A stretch of DNA of 64,000 nt from Methyloversatilis sp. (lineage in GTDB: Bacteria; Pseudomonadota; Gammaproteobacteria; Burkholderiales; Rhodocyclaceae). Location of the stretch: assembly GCF_030696805.1 (NCBI RefSeq), contig NZ_JAUYRO010000096.1:1-64000 (forward strand). The letters run 5' to 3'. A program made the position numbers and the translations under genes. The notes beneath the pieces were generated by a model. That model worked only from the letters and a program-made list of their open reading frames with translations, was not told where the DNA came from and made no database searches. The first letter of the stretch is position 1; each line of letters begins with the position of its first letter. Shown here piece after piece: positions 30,670 to 38,318 of the stretch.

Positions 30670-31152
30670 CTACCGCATCGTAGCCAGTTCGCTCAGGTCC
30701 TTGCCGTCGATCCTCACGCGCGCCAGCGTCACCTCACCGTCGTCCATATCCAGCGGTTCGATGCTCACCCGGCCCGAATCGAGCAGTTGCTGCAATTTCT
30801 GTTTGCCGATGCTGGATGCGGTTGTGGTTTCGAGCGCTTCCAGGCCTGCCGCCCGGACACGCACGCCATCCGCGTAGAACGTACTGCCATCCACCGCGTA
30901 GTGCCGCTGGGCCGGCGCCTTCGGCGGCCGGAAGACCGGTGTTGCGGCAGCGACTGCCACAGTACGGCGAGGCGCCTTGGCGGTTGCCGATATGCGTTTC
31001 TTCGCGGCAACATTGACCGCCGGGCGAATCTTTTTCTTGACTTGCTCGCTGCTCGCCACTGACCGCGCCGCATAGGCGTTGTCCATCGTACCGAACAGCG
31101 AAAATCCAAACAGGGCAGACAGGGCGATTACGCCCCAGGTTTTTCCGATCAT
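30670..31152 (-). CDS. Exported protein with degenerate SNase-like domain
   Basis: A 160-residue predicted secreted protein. The signal peptide MIGKTWGVIALSALFGFS ends near AYAA, followed by a basic Lys/Ala/Arg linker. A C-terminal domain (about 85-160) resembles a short staphylococcal nuclease barrel: VDGSTFYADGVRVRAAGLEALET matches the usual DGDTxxxxGxRIRLxGIDAPE region, and TLARVRIDGKDLSE the GRTLAxVxxDG strand. The second catalytic arginine position reads E/V, so activity is doubtful. The ATG at 31152 is favoured by GGGAG upstream and by the signal peptide. The function is unknown. Confidence 0.65.
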   Translation of the reverse strand: MIGKTWGVIALSALFGFSLFGTMDNAYAARSVASSEQVKKKIRPAVNVAAKKRISATAKAPRRTVAVAAATPVFRPPKAPAQRHYAVDGSTFYADGVRVRAAGLEALETTTASSIGKQKLQQLLDSGRVSIEPLDMDDGEVTLARVRIDGKDLSELATMR

Positions 31153-31334
31153 GCACGTCTCCCGAAGTTGCCCGCAGCGCCGACCGACCTGAAAACTTCG
31201 ATCAACGATGTGAGCCAATTTATTGTTTAGGATGATTTTTCCAATATTAACCATTGCAGCCGCGGAGCGCCAGCACCGCCGAAGCATGTCGGCACGACTT
31301 ACAATGGCGGTGATTTCCTTTCCGTACTCCGCAC

Positions 31335-31694
31335 ATGCTTCGCGTTTTCGGTATCCGGCGCTGCGACACGATGTCGCGCGCCATGGCTTGGCTGAACGAA
31401 CACCAGCTCGAATTCCATCTGCACGACTACAAGAAGGACGGTGTGCCTGCCGACCGGCTGGCCGGCTGGATCGAACGCGCCGGCTGGCGCGCCATCGTCA
31501 ACACGAAAGGCACGACCTTTCGCAAGCTGCCGCCCGAACTGACCGCCGATCTGGACGATGCGAGCGCGCAACCTCTGCTGACCGAACATCCGTCAGCCAT
31601 CCGCCGGCCGATCATCGAGCACGGCGGACACTTGCTTATCGGCTTCGATCCGGCGAACTGGAGCGAAGTCCTCAAGCGCAAGCCCAATGAGTGA
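31335..31694 (+). CDS. ArsC/Spx-like thioredoxin-fold protein (YffB type)
   Basis: A 119-residue protein of the ArsC/Spx/YffB superfamily. A single Cys in RRCDTMSRA sits at the usual active-site loop (residue 10), with FHDY-like HLHDYKKDG and a C-terminal RRPII motif. Spacing and length match YffB, a glutathione-interacting protein of uncertain role, rather than plasmid-type arsenate reductases. The downstream Hsp33 gene starts within its last 8 bases, so they form a redox-themed pair. No enzymatic role can be assigned. Confidence 0.82.
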   Translation: MLRVFGIRRCDTMSRAMAWLNEHQLEFHLHDYKKDGVPADRLAGWIERAGWRAIVNTKGTTFRKLPPELTADLDDASAQPLLTEHPSAIRRPIIEHGGHLLIGFDPANWSEVLKRKPNE

Positions 31695-32559
31695 GCGCGA
31701 TTTCATCCAGCGCTTCATGTTCGAGGCGCTCGACATCCGTGGCGCCCTGGTCCGTTTCGATCAGGGCTGGCAGGCCATGCAGCATGGACGGGGCTATGGC
31801 GCCGTCGCGACGCGACTGCTCGGCGAAGTGGCCGTGGTCACGTTGCTGATCGGCGGACAGCTCAAGCAGCCGGCCCGTCTTACGGTTCAGGTACGCGGCC
31901 GCGGGCCGGTCGAAACGCTGGTCGTCGATTGCGACCAGCGGCTGCGCCTGCGCGGCATGGCCAGTGCGCCGCCAGACCTGGCCGATGCACCAGTCCCTGC
32001 GCTGCTTGGTGAGGGGCACCTCGTGATGACCTTGCAGACGAATGAGGCGGAAACGCCCTACCAGAGCCTGGTGCCGCTTGAAGGCGACACGGTGGCGGCG
32101 GTGTTCGAACACTATCTTGCACTGTCCGAACAGCAGCCGGCGGCGCTGTGGCTGCATGCTGATGCCGAGTGCGCGACCGGCCTGTTCCTGCAGAAGCTGC
32201 CGGATGCCGACCGCAAGGACGCCGATGGCTGGAACCGCCTGTGCCACCTCGCTGCGACCGTGACGCCTGACGAGCTGAAGACGCTGGCGCCCGAAGCACT
32301 GCTCGGCCGTCTGTTTGCCGAAGAGGCAGCGCGAGACGGCATTCGGGTGTTCGCACCGGCGATTCCGCGCCATCACTGCCCGCGCGACGAAGAAAAGTTG
32401 CGCCGACTGGTGCTGTCGCTCGGTCGCGAAGAGGTCGAATCCATCCTGCGCGAACAGGGCGAGGTGCATATCCACGACGACATGTGCAACCACGACTACC
32501 GCTTCAGCGCGCTCGACATCCAGCTTCTGTTCGGCGAAGCTCCGCCCGCCGTGCATTGA
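31687..32559 (+). CDS. hslO: Hsp33-family redox chaperone with non-canonical metal site
   Basis: Hsp33 is a holdase switched on by oxidation of a C-terminal zinc-cysteine centre. The 290 residues carry the HSP33 N-terminal fold, the linker and a C-terminal redox domain. The usual CxC...CxxC is altered: the aligned positions read H229-x-C231 and D264-x-x-C267 (RHHCPRDEE and DDMCNHDYRF). Only two of the four zinc cysteines remain, so the oxidation switch is likely changed, although metal could still bind through Cys/His/Asp. It overlaps the YffB-like gene by 8 bases. Confidence 0.9.
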   Translation: MSERDFIQRFMFEALDIRGALVRFDQGWQAMQHGRGYGAVATRLLGEVAVVTLLIGGQLKQPARLTVQVRGRGPVETLVVDCDQRLRLRGMASAPPDLADAPVPALLGEGHLVMTLQTNEAETPYQSLVPLEGDTVAAVFEHYLALSEQQPAALWLHADAECATGLFLQKLPDADRKDADGWNRLCHLAATVTPDELKTLAPEALLGRLFAEEAARDGIRVFAPAIPRHHCPRDEEKLRRLVLSLGREEVESILREQGEVHIHDDMCNHDYRFSALDIQLLFGEAPPAVH

Positions 32560-32588
32560 TGCGGTATCCAAACGCTCCCCTGCGTCAG

Positions 32589-32617
32589 TTGCCCGTGCAT
32601 CGGTCACTGACTAGACT
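32589..32617 (+). promoter_or_regulatory. Promoter candidate for minCDE
   Basis: TTGCCC (32589-32594) and TAGACT (32612-32617) are separated by 17 bases. The -10 box lies 24 bases upstream of the minC ATG, in the only spacer before the operon. Confidence 0.4.
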
Positions 32618-32641
32618 TTCGACATTTCCCGCGGACACCCC

Positions 32642-33442
32642 ATGGCGCGCAAGCCCGCTCCCCCGGCCGTAGAACTCAAAAGCGCCACGCTCGAAGCCAT
32701 GCGCGCGCTGCTGCACGCAGCCGATGCGCCATCGGTCGCGGCAGCGCTGGACGCGCGGCTCGGCGCAACCCCCGGCTTTTTTTCGGGCGAACCGGTAGTC
32801 ATCGACGCGAGCGCTCTGCCGTCCGATGCTGCGCCCGACTGGGCGGGCATCCGGGACGCACTGGCCCGCCACTCATTGACTGCCGTTGCAGTTCAGGGGG
32901 TCGATGACGCCGCTGCCGACACGGCGCGCGCACTCGGTTTTGCGATCGTGGCCGGCGACGCTCAGCCCGACCGGGCGCCACCGCCCGAATCCGTCGCCGA
33001 ACCGGTTGCAGAAGCCGTCGTCGAACCGGTCATCGAGTGCGAACCCGTCGTCGCGGAGGCGACCGAACCGGTCGTCCCACCGGCGCCCGCCAGGCGTGCC
33101 GAAATCATCGACAAGCCGCTGCGTTCCGGCCAGCGTGTATATGCCCGCGGTTGCGACCTGATCGTGCTGGCCATGGTCAGCGCCGGCGCCGAGGTGATTG
33201 CCGACGGCAACATCCACATCTATGCGCCGCTGCGCGGGCGCGCGCTGGCCGGTGCGGCGGGCGACGTGCAGGCGCGCATCTTCACCACCTGCTTCGAAGC
33301 CGAACTGGTGTCGATCGCTGGCGTTTACCGCACCTTCGAACACACCGCGCACAGCGAGCTGCTGCGCAAGCCGGCGCATGTGCGCCTGCAGGAACATGAA
33401 GACAAACAGGTACTTGATGTCGCCGCACTGGCGACCACCTGA
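32642..33442 (+). CDS. minC: Septum site-determining protein MinC
   Basis: FtsZ assembly inhibitor carried to the poles by MinD. The 266 residues have an N-terminal FtsZ-interacting domain (about 10-105), a linker of about 50 residues rich in Glu, Pro, Ala and Val, and a C-terminal beta-helix (about 160-262) with LRSGQRVYARGCDLIVL, DGNIHIYAPLRGRALAG and AELVSIAGVYRTFE. The start is ATG 32642. It is first in minC-minD-minE, with short gaps of 21 and 1 bases. Confidence 0.95.
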   Translation: MARKPAPPAVELKSATLEAMRALLHAADAPSVAAALDARLGATPGFFSGEPVVIDASALPSDAAPDWAGIRDALARHSLTAVAVQGVDDAAADTARALGFAIVAGDAQPDRAPPPESVAEPVAEAVVEPVIECEPVVAEATEPVVPPAPARRAEIIDKPLRSGQRVYARGCDLIVLAMVSAGAEVIADGNIHIYAPLRGRALAGAAGDVQARIFTTCFEAELVSIAGVYRTFEHTAHSELLRKPAHVRLQEHEDKQVLDVAALATT

Positions 33443-33463
33443 AACACCAGAGGGAGAACAAGA

Positions 33464-34279
33464 GTGACCCGTATCGTAGTTGTCACATCCGGCAAGGGCG
33501 GCGTGGGCAAGACCACCACCAGCGCCGCTTTTTCGTCCGGCCTCGCCATGAGCGGCAAGAAGACAGCCGTCATCGACTTCGACGTCGGCCTGCGCAACCT
33601 CGACCTCATCATGGGCTGCGAGCGGCGCGTCGTGTATGACTTCGTGAATGTTCTGCACGGCGAAGCCAACCTGACCCAGGCGCTGATCAAGGACAAGCAC
33701 TGCGACAATCTGTTCGTGCTGCCCGCGTCGCAGACGCGCGACAAGGATGCGCTGACCGAAGACGGTGTCGAGAAGATCCTGAACGACCTGGTGGGCATGG
33801 GGTTCGACTACATCGTGTGCGATTCGCCGGCCGGCATCGAACACGGCGCGGTGATGGCACTTACCTTCGCCGACGAAGCCATCATCGTCACCAATCCGGA
33901 AGTCAGTTCGGTGCGCGATTCGGACCGCATTCTCGGCATCCTGCAGTCGAAATCGCGCCGCGCCAAGGAAGGCCGTGAGCCGGTGAAGGAGCATCTGGTC
34001 ATCACCCGCTATTCGCCCAAACGTGCCAACGACGGTGAAATGCTCAGCTACGGCGACGTGCAGGAAATCCTGCGCATTCCGGTGCTGGGTGTCATCCCCG
34101 AGTCGGAAATCGTGCTGCAGGCGTCGAACCAGGGGACGCCGGCCATCCACATGGAAGGCAGCGATGTCGCGCAGGCTTACGCCGACGTGGTGGCCCGCTT
34201 CCTCGGTGAAGAGCGCCCGCTGCGCTTCGTCGATTACGAAAAGCCCGGCCTGCTCAAGCGCCTGTTCGGAGGGAAGTGA
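33464..34279 (+). CDS. minD: Septum site-determining ATPase MinD
   Basis: Membrane-cycling ATPase that oscillates with MinE and recruits MinC. The 271 residues show the deviant Walker [10 protein letters not shown] (about 10-18), [18 protein letters not shown] and the C-terminal amphipathic membrane-targeting helix ending LLKRLFGGK. The start is ATG-equivalent at 33464 (GTG codon, with AGGGAG about 10 bases upstream). It lies between minC and minE. Confidence 0.96.
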   Translation: MTRIVVVTSGKGGVGKTTTSAAFSSGLAMSGKKTAVIDFDVGLRNLDLIMGCERRVVYDFVNVLHGEANLTQALIKDKHCDNLFVLPASQTRDKDALTEDGVEKILNDLVGMGFDYIVCDSPAGIEHGAVMALTFADEAIIVTNPEVSSVRDSDRILGILQSKSRRAKEGREPVKEHLVITRYSPKRANDGEMLSYGDVQEILRIPVLGVIPESEIVLQASNQGTPAIHMEGSDVAQAYADVVARFLGEERPLRFVDYEKPGLLKRLFGGK

Positions 34280-34280
34280 C

Positions 34281-34538
34281 ATGTCGCTGCTGTCACTGAT
34301 TTTTGGCCAGAAGCCGAAAACTGCGTCGATCGCGAAGGAAAGGCTGCAACTCATCATTGCGCGCGAGCGTGGCGCGAATTCGTCGGCCGACTTCCTGCCG
34401 GCGCTGCAGCAGGAACTGGTGGCGGTCATTTCGAAGTACGTGCGTGTCAATCCCGAAGACATCAAGGTCCAGCTCGAAAGGCAGGACAACTACGAAGTAC
34501 TTGAAGTCAACATCGTGCTGCCCGATCAGCGCAATTGA
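34281..34538 (+). CDS. minE: Cell division topological specificity factor MinE
   Basis: Stimulates the MinD ATPase and restricts MinC to the poles. The 85 residues include an N-terminal anti-MinCD/membrane helix [16 protein letters not shown], then [14 protein letters not shown] and a C-terminal dimerisation domain with [13 protein letters not shown]. The ATG lies 1 base after the minD stop, preceded by AGGGAAG within minD, so they are coupled. Length is typical for the family. Confidence 0.95.
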   Translation: MSLLSLIFGQKPKTASIAKERLQLIIARERGANSSADFLPALQQELVAVISKYVRVNPEDIKVQLERQDNYEVLEVNIVLPDQRN

Positions 34539-34590
34539 ACCCGGCGAAGGCTTTCACTGACACGACGAGCCGTCGGCTGAGGATTTCAGG

Positions 34591-35361
34591 TTGAACCTCG
34601 CCGTACCGCGTCATTCGATCGACGTGTCCGAGGGGGCTGGCGTGCGCTATCTGCACTTCGGCTCCGAATGGATACAGGGTGCGATGCGCGTCGCCCGCCC
34701 GTTCGCGCTGGAACTCGAATACACGCGCGAAATGATGTTGCCGCTGCTGCTGGCGGCCGACGAAAGCTGGCCGGCGCAGGTGCTGGTCATCGGCCTCGGC
34801 GCGGCATCGGTCACCAAGTTCCTGCACCGCTACTGCGCGCAGTCGGCGCTGACCGTGGTCGAGATCGATCCGCGCATGCCGGCGGCGGCGGCCAGTTACT
34901 TCCGCCTGCCACCGGAAGACGGACGGTTGAGCATCGTGATCGACGATGGCGCGACGTTCGTTGCGACCAGCGCGCAGCAGTGGGACCTGATCCTGGTCGA
35001 TGGCTACGATCACCGCGCGCGGGCCAACTCACTCGATACCGAAGCGTTCCATCGCGCCTGTCGCGCCACGCTGGCGCCGGGGGGGCGGGTCTGTCTGAAC
35101 CTGTTCGGTCGCACGCGCGGTTTTCGCGCGAGCGCACAGCGGGTGATGGACGCCTACGATGGGCACGCGCTGGTGCTGCCCTCGCTCAACGAAGGCAACG
35201 CGATCTGCATCGCGTCGACTGGCCATGGAACGGGCGTGTCGATGGATGTGCTACGCGCGCGGGCGCAGCGCCTGCGTGCCGCCACCGGGCTGAACCTGTC
35301 GCCCAGCCTGAGCCGGATCGAACAGGCTGGTTATTGTGCAGGGGGCCGTCTGGTGATCTGA
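34591..35361 (+). CDS. Spermidine synthase-like methyltransferase-fold protein
   Basis: A 256-residue protein with a Rossmann SAM/dcSAM-binding fold: VLVIGLGAASVTKFL is glycine loop I, VEIDP the acidic end of strand 2, and WDLILVDGYDH lies where polyamine synthases have their catalytic Asp. The family is COG0421-like (SpeE and relatives). The N-terminus is short, lacking the usual beta-hairpin domain, so the true substrate is unclear. The start is TTG 34591, supported by GAGGA 8 bases upstream; the first ATG is about 30 codons later. It lies 52 bases after minE and may share its transcript, ending at the terminator at 35416. Confidence 0.75.
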   Translation: MNLAVPRHSIDVSEGAGVRYLHFGSEWIQGAMRVARPFALELEYTREMMLPLLLAADESWPAQVLVIGLGAASVTKFLHRYCAQSALTVVEIDPRMPAAAASYFRLPPEDGRLSIVIDDGATFVATSAQQWDLILVDGYDHRARANSLDTEAFHRACRATLAPGGRVCLNLFGRTRGFRASAQRVMDAYDGHALVLPSLNEGNAICIASTGHGTGVSMDVLRARAQRLRAATGLNLSPSLSRIEQAGYCAGGRLVI

Positions 35362-35415
35362 ACGATCTGATCCGGCGCCGGCCATAAGGAAGCAACAGAA
35401 GGAAGCAACAGAAAC

Positions 35416-35443
35416 AAAAAAAGCCGGCACTGCCGGCTTTTTT
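35416..35443. terminator. Bidirectional intrinsic terminator
   Basis: Stem GCCGGC / GCCGGC with an ACT-T loop is flanked by a run of seven A on one side and six to seven T on the other. It lies between the convergent spermidine-synthase-like gene (plus) and cytochrome gene (minus) and should end both transcripts. Confidence 0.85.
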
Positions 35444-35461
35444 CATCGCCGAAGCGGATGT

Positions 35462-35788
35462 TCAGCGACGCGACACCAGCGGTCCGTCCTGGGACGCGTA
35501 GTAGGCTGCCAAGTCCGCCATGTCCTGCTTGCTCAACGCACCGACCTGAGCAGCCATGATGGCGTTCTTGCGCGAACCATTCTTGTACGATAGCAGCGAC
35601 TGCAGCAGATAGTCCTCGTGCTGCCCGCCGATGCGCGGAAAAGCCGGCGCCGGGCTGTTGCCGTCGGCACCATGACAGGCCGCGCAAGCAGCCGATTTTT
35701 CCTTGCCGCGCGCCACGTCACCCGCAAGCGCGAAGCTGCTGCCGAGCAGCGCGGCGGCCGCAACAACCATCGTCTTCTTGATCATCAT
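35462..35788 (-). CDS. Periplasmic cytochrome c, class I (c553 type)
   Basis: A monohaem electron carrier of 108 residues. The signal peptide (MMIKKTMVVAAAALLG, cut near ALA) is followed by the haem motif CAACH and a C-terminal Met ligand region (MAAQVGALSKQDMADLAAYYAS). The ATG at 35788 is chosen because AGGAAGG lies just upstream; an in-frame ATG at 35800 overlaps the neighbouring gene's stop. It forms a tandem pair with the similar cytochrome next to it. The partners are not identifiable here. Confidence 0.9.
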   Translation of the reverse strand: MMIKKTMVVAAAALLGSSFALAGDVARGKEKSAACAACHGADGNSPAPAFPRIGGQHEDYLLQSLLSYKNGSRKNAIMAAQVGALSKQDMADLAAYYASQDGPLVSRR

Positions 35789-35796
35789 GACCTTCC

Positions 35797-36114
35797 TCAT
35801 TTCTGCGCGGCGTAATACGCCGCGATGTCGGCCATGTCCTGTTCGGTCAGGCTGGCGGCAATGCCGTTCATCGACGGGTGCTTGCGATCACCGCTCTTGT
35901 AGGCCTGCAGCGCGGCAACGATGTATTCGGGGTACTGGCCCCCGATCAGCGGCACCTTGTAGGTCTTCGGAAACACTGTTTGGTAACCCGGAATGCCGTG
36001 GCAACCGATGCACATGGCGACCTTGTCCTTGGCGGCTTCTGCATTGCCTTCGACGGCAAGGGCAAGCGGGCTGACACAGAGGGCTGCGACAGCGAGAACG
36101 GTTCTGGCGCTCAT
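35797..36114 (-). CDS. Periplasmic cytochrome c, class I (c553 type)
   Basis: A 105-residue paralogue of the downstream cytochrome. The signal peptide MSARTVLAVAALCVSPLALA is followed by the haem motif CIGCH and the Met-ligand segment HPSMNGIAASLTEQDMADIAAYYA. The ATG 36114 is preferred because AAAGAGA lies upstream and the signal peptide then begins correctly; an upstream extension is basic, low quality and unlikely. The two genes probably arose by tandem duplication and are cotranscribed. Some tandem c553 pairs accompany terminal oxidases or formate or methanol oxidation, none of which is in the window. Confidence 0.9.
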   Translation of the reverse strand: MSARTVLAVAALCVSPLALAVEGNAEAAKDKVAMCIGCHGIPGYQTVFPKTYKVPLIGGQYPEYIVAALQAYKSGDRKHPSMNGIAASLTEQDMADIAAYYAAQK

Positions 36115-36220
36115 CGATGATCTCTTTTTGAAGGTTGAACTTATTTCGGAAAATCGCCGCGCAGTGTAGCGAAGGACGGAGTGACCGTCAAAAGCGCTGC
36201 ACGGCGCGCGGCCTGCATAC

Positions 36221-37210
36221 TCAGACTGCAGCCGTATCGACGACCAGGCGACCGCGCACCTTTCCTTCCAGGAAGCGCGGCGCGACGTCGAGCACTTCAC
36301 CGAGCCGCACCACCTGCGTCATGGCATCGAGCTTGTCCATCGGCATGTCGCGCACGATGCGCGCCCAGGCTTCCGTGCGCGGTCCGTGCGCCACGGTGAC
36401 GCTGTTGATGCCGTACAGCGTGATGCCACGCAGGATGAACGGTGCGACGGTAGCCGGAAAGTCCATGCCCTGGGCCAGACCGCAAGCGGCGACGGCGCCG
36501 TTTTCACGCGTCGCGGCGCAGGCGTTGGCAAGCGTGTGCGAGCCGACACTGTCGACCACACCGGACCAGCGCTCGCGCGCCAGCGCCTTGCCCGGAGCCG
36601 ACAAGGTGGCGCGATCGATGACCGATTCGGCGCCGAGCGACCTTAGATAGTCGGTTTCGTCGAGCCGGCCGGTACTCGCCACCACGCGATAGCCCAGACT
36701 GGCCAGCAGCGCCACGGCGACCGAACCCACGCCGCCACTTGCGCCGGTCACCAGCACTTCGCCATCGCCCGGCTTCAGCCCATGACGTTCCAGCGCCAGC
36801 AGGCACAGCATGGCGGTGAAGCCGGCGGTACCGACTGCCATCGCATGCTTCGCATCGAAGCCGGCCGGCAGCGCGACCAGCCAGTCGCCGCTGACGGCAG
36901 CGCGCTGCGCCAGACCACCCCAGTGGCCCTCGCCCACGCCGAAGCCGGTCAGCACGACCTTGTCGCCCACCTTCCAGCACGGGTGATCGCTGTGTTCGAT
37001 CACGCCCGCAAAATCGATGCCCGGCACCATAGGCCACTTGCGCACGATGGGGCTGCGCCCGGTGATCGCCAGCGCATCCTTGTAATTCAGGCTGGACCAT
37101 TGCACGGCAACGCGCACATCGGCTTCGGGCAGTGCGGCGTCCTCGACATCAGTCAGGCGGGCGATCGTCTTGCCGTCCGCGCCCTGCTCCAGCAGTATGG
37201 CCTTGAACAT
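36221..37210 (-). CDS. acuI: Acrylyl-CoA reductase (NADPH)-type zinc-free MDR protein (AcuI/YhdH)
   Basis: A medium-chain reductase of the YhdH/AcuI group, 329 residues, which reduces acrylyl-CoA to propionyl-CoA with NADPH. The GroES-like N-domain includes SSLNYKDALAITGR and MVPGIDFAGVIEHS; the Rossmann domain has VTGASGGVGSVAVALLASLG. Zinc ligands of alcohol dehydrogenases are absent. ATG 37210 is chosen because GGAGG lies upstream; the longer reading from 37339 is rejected. The gene is divergent from arsS with 135 bases between, so they may share control, but no functional link is evident. Confidence 0.88.
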   Translation of the reverse strand: MFKAILLEQGADGKTIARLTDVEDAALPEADVRVAVQWSSLNYKDALAITGRSPIVRKWPMVPGIDFAGVIEHSDHPCWKVGDKVVLTGFGVGEGHWGGLAQRAAVSGDWLVALPAGFDAKHAMAVGTAGFTAMLCLLALERHGLKPGDGEVLVTGASGGVGSVAVALLASLGYRVVASTGRLDETDYLRSLGAESVIDRATLSAPGKALARERWSGVVDSVGSHTLANACAATRENGAVAACGLAQGMDFPATVAPFILRGITLYGINSVTVAHGPRTEAWARIVRDMPMDKLDAMTQVVRLGEVLDVAPRFLEGKVRGRLVVDTAAV

Positions 37211-37229
37211 CTTCGGTTTCCTCCGGTCT

Positions 37230-37256
37230 TTGACAGTCTGCAACCCGCAGGATACT
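37230..37256 (+). promoter_or_regulatory. Promoter candidate for the arsS operon
   Basis: A perfect -35 TTGACA (37230-37235) is followed after 15 bases by GATACT (37251-37256, 4/6). The spacing is shorter than ideal. It lies in the 135-base divergent spacer with acuI and would give a leader of about 80 bases before arsS. I saw no clear ArsR or metal-regulator palindrome. Confidence 0.4.
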
Positions 37257-37345
37257 TGGTGCTCCGCAAAGCAGTAAGGTTGCGGCGGCGACAACGGTCT
37301 TCCATCCAGCACACTCCATCGCACCGCCACAGGGCTCAATCACGC

Positions 37346-38308
37346 ATGCATGCCACACTGCCGCTTCTGCGAACGACCGACTTTCCGCCGCTGGCCCGTC
37401 GCCACACCGAAATCCTGCAACTGAATCTGGGTTACACCTGTAACCAGAGCTGCCTGCACTGCCATGTCAACGCAGGCCCTGCCCGCACTGAACAGATGAG
37501 TCTGGCCACGTTGCAGGTCGTTCTCGACTTCATCCGTGCGTCCGACGTGCGCCTCATCGATCTGACCGGCGGTGCGCCGGAAATGAATCCGCACTTCCGC
37601 TGGCTGGTGACAGAGGCCCGCAAGCTGGACGTCGCCGTGATAGATCGCTGCAACCTGACCATCCTGTCCGAACCCGGCCACGAGGGCACGGCGCAGTTTC
37701 TGGCCGACCATCGGGTGCAGGTCACTGCGTCGCTGCCCTGCTATCTCGAAGACAACGTCGATCGCCAGCGCGGCGACGGCGTGTTCGCGCGCAGCATCGC
37801 CGCGCTGCAGCAGCTCAACGCACTCGGCTATGGGCGCCCCAATTCCGGACTGGAACTGAATCTTGTGTTCAATCCGCAGGGACCGTCGCTGCCACCGCCG
37901 CAGCAGGCGCTGGAGCAGTCCTATCGCGATCGCCTCGGCGGCGCCTTCGGCATCGTGTTCACGCGCCTTTACACACTGACCAACATGCCGATCCAGCGCT
38001 TCGGCTCGACACTGGTATCGAAAGGCCAGTTCAACGCCTACATGCAGACCCTGCGTGCGGCGCACCGCGACGACAACCTCGACAGCGTGATGTGCCGCAA
38101 TCTGCTCAGCGTCGACTGGGAAGGCCACGTCTATGACTGCGACTTCAACCAGATGCTGGGCCTGCCGCTGCGCATCGACGGCCGGCCGCGAGTGCATCTG
38201 TCCGAACTGATCGGCCGCGACGTGTCGGGCACGCCCATCGTCGTCATGGATCACTGCTACGGCTGCACTGCGGGACAGGGCTCGTCCTGCGCAGGCGCTC
38301 TGGCATGA
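37346..38308 (+). CDS. arsS: Arsenosugar biosynthesis radical SAM enzyme ArsS
   Basis: A radical SAM enzyme that, with methylated arsenic, forms the 5'-deoxyadenosyl-arsenic intermediate of arsenosugars. The 320 residues carry the 4Fe-4S motif C32-x3-C36-x2-C39 (CNQSCLHC), GGAPEMNP as the SAM-binding glycine segment, and the C-terminal DUF3641-type domain with cysteines in VMCRNLL, YDCDFNQ and CYGCTAGQGSSC. ATG 37346 is used; longer readings run into acuI on the other strand. It is the first gene of an eight-gene plus-strand operon. The family name is firm, while the in vivo product is inferred. Confidence 0.9.
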   Translation: MHATLPLLRTTDFPPLARRHTEILQLNLGYTCNQSCLHCHVNAGPARTEQMSLATLQVVLDFIRASDVRLIDLTGGAPEMNPHFRWLVTEARKLDVAVIDRCNLTILSEPGHEGTAQFLADHRVQVTASLPCYLEDNVDRQRGDGVFARSIAALQQLNALGYGRPNSGLELNLVFNPQGPSLPPPQQALEQSYRDRLGGAFGIVFTRLYTLTNMPIQRFGSTLVSKGQFNAYMQTLRAAHRDDNLDSVMCRNLLSVDWEGHVYDCDFNQMLGLPLRIDGRPRVHLSELIGRDVSGTPIVVMDHCYGCTAGQGSSCAGALA

Positions 38309-38318
38309 AGGGCCGGTC

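Noticed and set aside
31335-31694. Annotation as arsenate reductase ArsC serving the arsS operon
   Set aside because: The protein is YffB-like, about 6 kb away and in a separate transcript with Hsp33, so no arsenic role is supported.
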